16,257 nt of DNA. It comes from Bacillota bacterium. Lineage in GTDB: Bacteria > Bacillota > Bacilli > Alicyclobacillales > SLC66. Of this stretch, positions 1 to 4,978 are shown piece by piece (position 1 is the stretch's first letter; every line of letters begins with the position of its first letter). Below the pieces are notes generated by a model. It made no database searches. It had not been told where the DNA came from and saw only the letters and a program-made list of their open reading frames with translations. Both the position numbers and the translations under genes were made by a program. The stretch spans positions 1-16,257 of the forward strand of contig JAKACU010000044.1 in assembly GCA_021821185.1 (NCBI GenBank), given 5' to 3'.

Positions 1-62
1 GCGATGAACTGGTGCTCGTGACAGTATCAGCTGCGATTGCTAACGGGGCTAAAGTCAAGTGA
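1..62 (+). CDS. metG: Methionyl-tRNA synthetase, C-terminal end (partial)
   Basis: Only the last 19 residues and the TGA stop are in the window. They read DELVLVTVSAAIANGAKVK. The pattern of hydrophobic strand, then NGAKVK at the extreme C terminus, is typical of the tRNA-binding (EMAP/OB-fold) domain at the end of bacterial MetRS. The full enzyme charges initiator and elongator tRNA-Met. Position supports the call, because metG (metS) precedes tatD in B. subtilis and many other Firmicutes. No terminator is visible in the 22 bases before tatD, so read-through into tatD is likely. Confidence is limited by the short fragment. Confidence 0.75.
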   Translation, partial: DELVLVTVSAAIANGAKVK

Positions 63-84
63 ATGGCAAGGAGAATGAATAACT

Positions 85-855
85 GTGTTGTTTGATACGC
101 ATACGCACCTCAACGACCCGGACTTATGGAGCCAAGTTGATTCGCTACTCTTTGCAGCACGGGCAGTTGGTGTCACACGGATGGTGGTTCCAGGCTATGA
201 TCGCGAATCATCGATTCGTGCTATGCAATTGGCTGAACAAATTGAATTTATTTATGCTGCAGTAGGCTTCCACCCTCATGATGCCAAGGATGTAACGGAT
301 CGTGATTTGGCGGATCTTGCTTTGTGGTGCCAGCATGAAAAAGTAGTTGCAGTCGGGGAGATTGGCCTTGATTACCATTACGACAACTCACCGCGAGATG
401 TTCAGCAAGCTGTGTTTAAAGAGCAAATTAGCATCGCTAAGATAGCAAGGCTCCCGATTGTGATTCATGATCGGGAGGCGCATGCTGATGTGATCACTGT
501 GTTGCAAGAAACGGATGCAAAGCAAATTGGTGGAATTATGCACTGCTACTCAGCGAGTGCTGAGATGATGCCACAATTTTTGGACCTTGGATTTTATATT
601 TCGCTAGCGGGTCCGGTCACCTTCAAAAATGGGAAAAGGCCTATCCAAGTGGCCTTGGAGGTACCTGCAGATCGTTTGCTCGTCGAAACCGACGCACCTT
701 ACTTGACGCCAGAACCTTATCGCGGGAAACAGAATCAGCCGGCTTACGTTCGGTATGTCGCACAGAAAATCGCTGATGTACGAGGAATTTCTATTGAGGA
801 ACTTGAAAAAATGACGTACGCAAATGCTATGCGAGCGTTTCATTTGGAGGCTTGA
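85..855 (+). CDS. tatD: TatD family metal-dependent hydrolase/DNase
   Basis: This 256-residue protein has the full set of TatD metal ligands of the amidohydrolase-type TIM barrel: DTHTHLND with His6 and His8, GEIGLDYH with Glu92, VIHDREAH with His128, MHCYSAS with His153 and VETDAPYL with Asp203. Family members are cytosolic metal-dependent 3'-5' exonucleases or phosphodiesterases; the natural substrate here is not evident. Length is normal for the family. The GTG start follows an AAGGAGA ribosome site (68-74) ten bases upstream. The gene lies 22 bases after metG and its stop overlaps the TTG of rnmV by four bases, so metG-tatD-rnmV-ksgA look like one transcription unit. The B. subtilis orthologue is yabD. 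The yabE gene that follows it there is missing here. Confidence 0.95.
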   Translation: MLFDTHTHLNDPDLWSQVDSLLFAARAVGVTRMVVPGYDRESSIRAMQLAEQIEFIYAAVGFHPHDAKDVTDRDLADLALWCQHEKVVAVGEIGLDYHYDNSPRDVQQAVFKEQISIAKIARLPIVIHDREAHADVITVLQETDAKQIGGIMHCYSASAEMMPQFLDLGFYISLAGPVTFKNGKRPIQVALEVPADRLLVETDAPYLTPEPYRGKQNQPAYVRYVAQKIADVRGISIEELEKMTYANAMRAFHLEA

Positions 856-863
856 ACATTCTG
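846..863 (+). promoter_or_regulatory. Ribosome binding site and ambiguous rnmV start
   Basis: A good GGAGG (846-850) sits inside the end of tatD. The only ordinary start codon near it, TTG 852-854, is one base away. ATT (858-860) and CTG (861-863) in the same frame are 7 and 10 bases away. One of these must be used unless translation is coupled to the tatD stop, which overlaps the TTG. Confidence 0.5.
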
Positions 864-1415
864 ACGCCTATTCGTGAAGTGATCGTCGTGGAAGGAACTC
901 ATGATCGGGATCGGGTCCTCCACGCAGTGCAAGCTGATGTGATCGTGACTGGTGGTTCGCGCATCGAAAAACAAGTGTTTGATCAGATCTCCCGCGTGGC
1001 GCACACGCGGGGGATCATTATCTTGACGGATCCAGACTATGCAGGAGAACAAATCCGCAGACGTATCGTCGCAAGGTTTAAGACCGCAAAGCATGCGTAT
1101 ATTCCTCGATACGAAGCGATAAAAGATCACGATATCGGGGTGGAAAATGCGTCTGTCGAGGCGATCTTACATGCGCTAGAACACGTTCGGACGATGTGGG
1201 AACCTAAAGAGCCCGCTTTTTCTTTTGCTGATTTACTCGATGCAGGGTTAACGATAGGTGCGCATGCCGCCGTTTATCGAGAACGCGTCGGTGCTATCTT
1301 AGGTATCGGTTACGGTAATGCGAAAGCTTTTTTGGCACGGTTGAATGCTTTGCAGGTCACTCCCGATGAGTTTTCAGCCGCTGTGAAGCAAGCCAGAAAG
1401 AAGGTTGACAGATGA
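852..1415 (+). CDS. rnmV: Ribonuclease M5 (5S rRNA maturation)
   Basis: RNase M5 cuts both strands of the 5S rRNA precursor to give mature 5S rRNA in low-GC Gram-positives. The N-terminal half is a Toprim domain: IVVEGTHD supplies the catalytic Glu (Glu14 from the TTG) and LTDPDYAG the DxD acidic pair (Asp60, Asp62). AYIPRYEAIKDHDIGVENA follows, as in other RnmV proteins. At 187 residues the length is normal, and the ksgA neighbour is the usual one. The start is uncertain. The TTG at 852 lies only one base after the GGAGG site (846-850), which is too close for efficient initiation. In-frame ATT (858) or CTG (861) are better spaced, and the B. subtilis protein begins only a few residues before the conserved VVEG, which fits them. 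The coordinates use the TTG. Confidence 0.93.
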   Translation: MNILTPIREVIVVEGTHDRDRVLHAVQADVIVTGGSRIEKQVFDQISRVAHTRGIIILTDPDYAGEQIRRRIVARFKTAKHAYIPRYEAIKDHDIGVENASVEAILHALEHVRTMWEPKEPAFSFADLLDAGLTIGAHAAVYRERVGAILGIGYGNAKAFLARLNALQVTPDEFSAAVKQARKKVDR

Positions 1416-2290
1416 AATATAAGCTTTATCAACCATCTGCCCTGCGTGACCTTATGAATCGGCATCATATTCAGGCGAAAAAAGGGTTTGGCCAAAATTT
1501 TTTGATCGACTTGCATGCTCTGCAAGCAATTGTTGATGCTGCATGCGTTGGGACAACCTCACAGGACTGCATAATCGTTGAGATCGGACCTGGTCTTGGC
1601 ACATTGACGCAGGCATTAGCTGAAGAAGGGTTTTCGAGTGTGATCGCTGTCGAAAAGGATGCCTCTTTGTTGCCTGTCCTCCATGAGGCACTCGAAGAGT
1701 ACCCTAACGTCACCATCTTGCAAGGCGATGCATTGAAATTTGATTTCGCTTCTATGTTTCATACGTTTCCACAAAATATGTCCGTGCGACTTGCTGCTAA
1801 TCTTCCTTACTACATTACAACGCCATTGTTGCTTCGTCTTTTGGAGGAACATCTTGCGTTTGAACGTCTTGTGATTATGGTACAAAAGGAAGTGGCGAGC
1901 CGACTTGTGGCGAAACCCGGTACAAAAGAATATGGCGCGCTCAGTGTTGCGGTCCAATACTATACTACCCCGCAACTGGTAACCACGGTTGCTGCAGGGA
2001 GCTTTTTGCCACGCCCGCAGGTGGATTCAGCTGTAGTATCCCTTTTACATAGGCAAGGGCCATTTGCTCATGACCAGGCCGCGCAGGCGCTGTTTTTTAG
2101 GATTGTTCGTTTTGCTTTCGCGCAGCGTCGAAAGACGTTGATGAACGCTCTTTCTAGCGGTTTTACTCATTTGGACAAAGCTGCTGTGACTCATTTTATT
2201 GAAACTGCAGGGATCGAGCCGATGCGGCGCGGTGAGACGCTTTCTATTGAAGAATTTGCTGGGCTTACCAGGGCTTTTTACACCAACTGA
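1412..2290 (+). CDS. ksgA: 16S rRNA (adenine-1518/1519 N6)-dimethyltransferase
   Basis: KsgA (RsmA) uses SAM to dimethylate two adjacent adenines in the 3' hairpin of 16S rRNA late in 30S assembly. The 292-residue protein begins with the family signature KKGFGQNFLID (residues 23-33). The SAM-binding EIGPGLG follows at 57-63, the acidic loop VEKD at 80-83, GDAL at 105-108 and the catalytic NLPYY at 130-134. Near the C terminus are SFLPRPQVDSAVVSL and FAQRRKTLMNALSSG. The ATG overlaps the rnmV stop (ATGA, 1412-1415), and an AGAAGG-like site lies about seven bases upstream, so the two are translationally linked. The protein is complete and has no unusual features. Confidence 0.97.
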   Translation: MKYKLYQPSALRDLMNRHHIQAKKGFGQNFLIDLHALQAIVDAACVGTTSQDCIIVEIGPGLGTLTQALAEEGFSSVIAVEKDASLLPVLHEALEEYPNVTILQGDALKFDFASMFHTFPQNMSVRLAANLPYYITTPLLLRLLEEHLAFERLVIMVQKEVASRLVAKPGTKEYGALSVAVQYYTTPQLVTTVAAGSFLPRPQVDSAVVSLLHRQGPFAHDQAAQALFFRIVRFAFAQRRKTLMNALSSGFTHLDKAAVTHFIETAGIEPMRRGETLSIEEFAGLTRAFYTN

Positions 2291-2311
2291 AATTTTCTTC
2301 ACCGTTAATTT

Positions 2312-2340
2312 CACCAATGTGAAGTTCGACGCATATAATG
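2312..2340 (+). promoter_or_regulatory. Possible SigK-type promoter of yabG
   Basis: CACC (2312-2315) and CATATAATG (2332-2340) are separated by 16 bases. This fits the mother-cell SigK pattern mACm-N16-CATAnnnTA except for the final base. B. subtilis yabG is a SigK gene, which supports the reading. The same stretch also contains TTCACC-N18-TATAAT, so a SigA reading cannot be excluded. A short inverted repeat TTCAC/GTGAA (2310-2323) overlaps the -35 area. Confidence 0.45.
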
Positions 2341-2386
2341 CCTCCACGACAGCACAAGACATGTGTCTAGAAATGGGGGCTGCTTC

Positions 2387-3250
2387 GTGTGGAGAATTGG
2401 TGATCTTGTTATGCGCAGATCCTATGGCAAAGATGTTTGCTTTGTAATTGTACAAGTCGATACCGCAACCACTACCGCAATTTTAAAAGGGCTTAATGTC
2501 AGACTCATGGCGGATGCGCCACTTGATGATCTCGATGTTGTTAATGATATGGATTATCAGTCCTATCAAAGAAAAGAATCACGTCTTGAAAATGACTCGA
2601 TTCGTTTAGTGCAAATGCGGCGTCAAGTGGAACGAGATAAACTCACCTATCGGTCAGAGCAAAAACGGCAGCCACAAGATTTTTTTGAACGACCCGGCCG
2701 CGTCTTGCATCTAGACGGCGATGGAACCTATCTCGAGAAATGCCTGGCGGTCTATCGGCGCTTGGGTATTCGAGCGGTCGGGAAAAATATCGCAGAGTCA
2801 TCGATGGCAGAAGACATGAGGGATTTGCTCGATCAATACGAGCCGGACATTTTGGTGATTACAGGTCATGATGGTGTTCATCGTAAAATGAAAATGGATC
2901 AATTGCAGCAGATTCAAAACTATCGTAATTCGGATCATTTTGTTCGAGCCGTTCGAGCGGCCCGGAAATTTGAACGTAGTCTCGATGAATTGGTTATTTT
3001 TGCAGGAGCATGCCAATCTCATTATGAAGCTTTGCTTGAAGCAGGCGCCAATTTTGCGAGCTCGCCAGAACGCATTTTAATCCATGCTCTAGATCCTGTT
3101 TTTGTGGCTGAAAAGATTGCCTTTACTCCGATTAATCAAACGATTGATATTTTTCACGTTGTTCAATCTACGATTACAGGAACGGATGGACTTGGAGGGT
3201 TAGAATCGCGAGGTAAGTACCGCATCGGGTTGCCACGTTCTCGATATTGA
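2387..3250 (+). CDS. yabG: Sporulation-specific protease YabG
   Basis: YabG (peptidase family U57) is made in the mother cell. It trims spore coat proteins during coat maturation and, in clostridia, pro-proteins needed for germination. The protein opens with VWRIGDLVMRRSYGKDV, matching the family start. It contains the putative catalytic His161 in ITGHDGVHRK and Cys209 in FAGACQSHYEALLEAG, followed by ANFASSPERILIHALDP, which is diagnostic of the family. I chose the GTG at 2387 because it is seven bases after GGGGG, places the first residue where the family starts, and gives 287 residues, close to the B. subtilis length. An in-frame GTG at 2363 would add eight residues but has no ribosome site. 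The gene sits alone between ksgA and veg with its own probable sporulation promoter. Confidence 0.93.
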   Translation: MWRIGDLVMRRSYGKDVCFVIVQVDTATTTAILKGLNVRLMADAPLDDLDVVNDMDYQSYQRKESRLENDSIRLVQMRRQVERDKLTYRSEQKRQPQDFFERPGRVLHLDGDGTYLEKCLAVYRRLGIRAVGKNIAESSMAEDMRDLLDQYEPDILVITGHDGVHRKMKMDQLQQIQNYRNSDHFVRAVRAARKFERSLDELVIFAGACQSHYEALLEAGANFASSPERILIHALDPVFVAEKIAFTPINQTIDIFHVVQSTITGTDGLGGLESRGKYRIGLPRSRY

Positions 3251-3285
3251 ACTTCCCATGGTCTAATCCTAGAAATTTCGTGAAA

Positions 3286-3319
3286 GACCTATTTAAGTCA
3301 TTGACAAAGAAAATAGGTC
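3286..3319 (+). repeat. 9-bp inverted repeat centred on the veg -35 box
   Basis: GACCTATTT (3286-3294) and its exact complement AAATAGGTC (3311-3319) are separated by 16 bases. The centre of the dyad falls within the upstream veg -35 box TTGACA (3301-3306). There is no T-run after the second arm, so it is a poor terminator for yabG. GTCATTG also occurs as a direct repeat at 3297 and 3317, 20 bases apart. The geometry suggests an operator or DNA-bending site, but no known regulator was recognised. Confidence 0.6.
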
Positions 3320-3330
3320 ATTGTTATAAT
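3301..3330 (+). promoter_or_regulatory. Upstream SigA promoter of veg (P1)
   Basis: Both hexamers are perfect consensus: TTGACA (3301-3306) and TATAAT (3325-3330), spaced by 18 bases. B. subtilis veg is likewise driven by a very strong SigA promoter. Transcripts should begin near 3337. Confidence 0.85.
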
Positions 3331-3341
3331 AACTACTTTGT

Positions 3342-3370
3342 TTGACACAAGAACCTTACCATGGTATACT
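3342..3370 (+). promoter_or_regulatory. Downstream SigA promoter of veg (P2)
   Basis: A second TTGACA (3342-3347) and TATACT (3365-3370) are spaced by 17 bases, 40 bases downstream of P1. A transcript from here would start about 3377 and have a leader of only about 19 bases, just long enough for the ribosome site. Confidence 0.78.
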
Positions 3371-3395
3371 TTTGCTGTGGAAAGAGGTGGAGTGT

Positions 3396-3674
3396 GTGGC
3401 TGCAAAGAACGCCTTGGATGATATTAAACGCAACCTTGAAGGTATTGTGGGTGAGAAGATCTTGCTCCGCGCAAATGGCGGTCGTCGAAAGACGATTGAA
3501 CGTACAGGCATCCTTGAGGAAACATACCCATCAGTTTTTGTAGTTAAGCTGGATCAGACAGAGAACTCTTTTAAGCGAGTGTCGTACAGTTATGCAGATA
3601 TTTTAACGGATACTGTAGAACTTATGATTTATCGCGATGATGCGCAGGTAAAAGTAGGCGCTCTGCAACAATAA
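3396..3674 (+). CDS. veg: Veg protein (biofilm/sporulation-associated small protein)
   Basis: Veg is a small, abundant protein of Gram-positives. In B. subtilis it stimulates biofilm matrix genes and has been linked to spore outgrowth; its biochemical role is unclear. The sequence is unmistakable: [20 protein letters not shown], then [20 protein letters not shown] and [13 protein letters not shown]. The GTG start at 3396 lies five bases after GAGGTGG and gives 92 residues, against 86 in B. subtilis; the extra residues are at a variable C terminus (VKVGALQQ). A longer reading from 3342 would place coding sequence over the P2 promoter and is rejected. Two strong SigA promoters and a strong terminator make this a single-gene unit with high expected expression. 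Confidence 0.96.
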   Translation: MAAKNALDDIKRNLEGIVGEKILLRANGGRRKTIERTGILEETYPSVFVVKLDQTENSFKRVSYSYADILTDTVELMIYRDDAQVKVGALQQ

Positions 3675-3690
3675 TTTTATAGATAATCGT

Positions 3691-3717
3691 AAAGCCGCCC
3701 TTACAGGCGGCTTTTTT
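3691..3717 (+). terminator. Rho-independent terminator of veg
   Basis: AAAGCCGCC and GGCGGCTTT form a perfect 9-bp GC-rich stem with loop CTTACA, followed by six T residues (3712-3717), 16 bases after the veg stop. On the minus strand the same stem has only three trailing T residues, so it would work poorly for sspF. Confidence 0.93.
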
Positions 3718-3826
3718 GTATAGAGCGTGCCCAGAGGCGCGCGCTCCACCTAGTGTGCAAGTTACGCACAACCTTTCTAGCGCTGCAGTTTATGAAACCG
3801 CCGCGAGCTTGTGTCTTTGGTTTGTA
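3718..3826. other. Convergent veg/sspF intergenic region
   Basis: This stretch separates the 3' ends of veg and sspF and encodes nothing recognisable. It holds an imperfect GC-rich hairpin (GAGCG...CGCTC, 3723-3745, with bulges), a short TGTGC/GCACA hairpin (3754-3770) and, read on the minus strand, GCGGTTT-CAT-AAACTGC. None has a T-run on the sspF side, so no clear terminator for sspF can be named. Confidence 0.5.
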
Positions 3827-4009
3827 CTACCTGCGTTCTCGCTGTGCCAAGGAATTTTCCGCAAGTTCAATGGCTCGTTTGACCATGTTGCCTGCATCCC
3901 GTGTTGTAATTCCACCCCAACCGTCACGTTCTAATGTGGAATAAAACCCGAGGTCTTTCGCGATCTCAACTTTGAGTGCATCAGACATCATGCCACGGCG
4001 TCGCGTCAT
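3827..4009 (-). CDS. sspF: Small acid-soluble spore protein, SspF type
   Basis: This 60-residue protein matches the SspF branch of the alpha/beta-type SASP family, which binds and protects DNA in the forespore. It begins [20 protein letters not shown], continues [20 protein letters not shown] and ends with [20 protein letters not shown]. The core [19 protein letters not shown] is the family hallmark. The ATG at 4009 follows AAAGGGGG (minus strand, 4017-4024) by seven bases; upstream extension to 4060 is not supported. The gene is transcribed against veg and away from cphB. In B. subtilis sspF has the same orientation as its neighbours, so the reversal here is a local rearrangement or lineage difference. 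Confidence 0.95.
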   Translation of the reverse strand: MTRRRGMMSDALKVEIAKDLGFYSTLERDGWGGITTRDAGNMVKRAIELAENSLAQRERR

Positions 4010-4150
4010 GTAGATACCCCCTTTAAGACTCAGCCTATTTGTAGTGTGCCCGGTTATCATTTTGTATACTGCTGTTCAATTCGGAAAGTCTATGAGGGTA
4101 ACTTGTTTATTCTTGGTTTTATCTTGGGGAAGGTGAGTGAAAGGCCTAGC
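4010..4150. promoter_or_regulatory. Divergent sspF/cphB control region
   Basis: This 141-base stretch must hold the promoters of both sspF (leftward) and cphB (rightward). TATACT at 4065-4070 reads as a possible SigA -10 for cphB, and the same bases read on the other strand form the possible SigG -35 of sspF. No matching -35 for the rightward promoter is clear: TTGTAG at 4039-4044 is 20 bases away. The cphB promoter therefore remains unassigned. Confidence 0.4.
4042..4070 (-). promoter_or_regulatory. SigG-like promoter of sspF
   Basis: Read on the minus strand, AGTATA (4070-4065), 16 bases, then CACACTA (4048-4042). The -10 differs from the SigG/SigF consensus CATACTA at one position, and the -35 keeps the ATA core of TGAATA at four of six positions. 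It lies about 32 bases before the sspF ATG. A forespore SigG promoter is what the gene family predicts. Confidence 0.5.
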
Positions 4151-4978
4151 ATGAGCGATAAGGCAAGAGGGGCACTTGTAATTATTGGAGGAGCAGAGGA
4201 CAAACACGGACATATGCAAATTTTACGCGAGTTTGTGGCAAAAGCGGGGGGGCCGCATGCTCGTATCGTTGTTATGACTGTTGCAACAGAGTTGCCTATT
4301 GAAGTTGGCGCTGAGTATGTCGAAATTTTTGAGTCCATTGGTGTGGCTGACGTCCGCACGTTTGATGTGTCGTCGCGTGAGGCTGCAGATCGGCCGAGCG
4401 CGTGTAAAGCGATCGAACAGGCAACGGGTGTCTTTTTTACTGGTGGAGAGCAATTGCGCATCACCACGTTACTGGGTGGGACGCGCATTGATGCTGCCCT
4501 TCATACAGGGCACGAAGATGGGCTCGTTTTGGCAGGGACGAGTGCAGGTGCTTCAATGATGAGTAGCACGATGATCGTCGATGGCAGAGCCGAAACGAAC
4601 CCACGCATCGGTATCGTTCAAATGGCTCCAGGCATGGAGTTCATTGATGGTGTGGTGATCGACCAACATTTTGCCCAGCGTGGCAGATTGGGGAGACTAT
4701 TATCTGCTGTGGCACAATATCCTCATCATTTAGGTCTTGGTATCGATGAAGATACAGCTATTGTGGTGACGGGTTCAACATTTGACGTGATGGGAAAAGG
4801 CGCAGTTTCTGTTGTCGATGCTGGAGCATTATGGTACTCCAATCTTGGTCATCTCAGAGAGGGAGATCCTTTGGCCTTACATGGTGTAAAATTACACATT
4901 TTGCCTGCTGGATATCGATTCGATTTGCGGGAACGCCAGCCGTTAAGAGAGCGTTCCGCGGGGAGTGGACAAGAGTGA
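4151..4978 (+). CDS. cphB: Cyanophycinase (peptidase family S51)
   Basis: Cyanophycinase is a cytosolic serine peptidase that cuts the Asp/Arg polymer cyanophycin into beta-Asp-Arg dipeptides. All hallmark elements are present: ALVIIGGAEDKH near the N terminus, FFTGGEQLRI, the nucleophile elbow GTSAGAS with Ser131, IDQHFAQRGRLGRL with His173, and GIDEDTAI with Glu200. These match the Ser-His-Glu triad of the Synechocystis enzyme, shifted by one residue. The 275-residue length is normal, with no signal peptide. The ATG at 4151 is preceded by GAAAGG six bases upstream. An in-frame GTG at 4133 abuts its GGGGAAG and is less likely. The stop overlaps the cphA start by four bases (GTGA), so the pair is coupled. 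No isoaspartyl dipeptidase to split the dipeptide lies in the window. Confidence 0.95.
   Translation: MSDKARGALVIIGGAEDKHGHMQILREFVAKAGGPHARIVVMTVATELPIEVGAEYVEIFESIGVADVRTFDVSSREAADRPSACKAIEQATGVFFTGGEQLRITTLLGGTRIDAALHTGHEDGLVLAGTSAGASMMSSTMIVDGRAETNPRIGIVQMAPGMEFIDGVVIDQHFAQRGRLGRLLSAVAQYPHHLGLGIDEDTAIVVTGSTFDVMGKGAVSVVDAGALWYSNLGHLREGDPLALHGVKLHILPAGYRFDLRERQPLRERSAGSGQE

Noticed and set aside
2199..2447. 82-codon open frame across the ksgA end and yabG start
   Set aside because: It overlaps two clear genes in another frame, contains the probable yabG promoter and has no recognisable family features.
3286..3319. The veg-upstream dyad as the yabG terminator
   Set aside because: The loop is 16 bases, the stem is AT-rich and no T-run follows.
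3691..3717. veg terminator as bidirectional terminator for sspF
   Set aside because: On the minus strand the stem is followed by TTTACG only, so the T-run is too short.
3716..3944. Rightward open frames over the sspF gene
   Set aside because: They are antisense to an unmistakable SASP gene, begin in the veg terminator area and lack ribosome sites.
4046..4150. Upstream extension of cphB by 35 residues to an ATG at 4046
   Set aside because: It runs over the divergent promoter region, has no ribosome site, and the added residues do not resemble the cyanophycinase N terminus; the ATG at 4151 has good spacing.
4831..4974. Upstream extension of cphA into cphB
   Set aside because: The added residues are the cphB gene read in another frame; the family N terminus begins exactly at the GTG at 4975.
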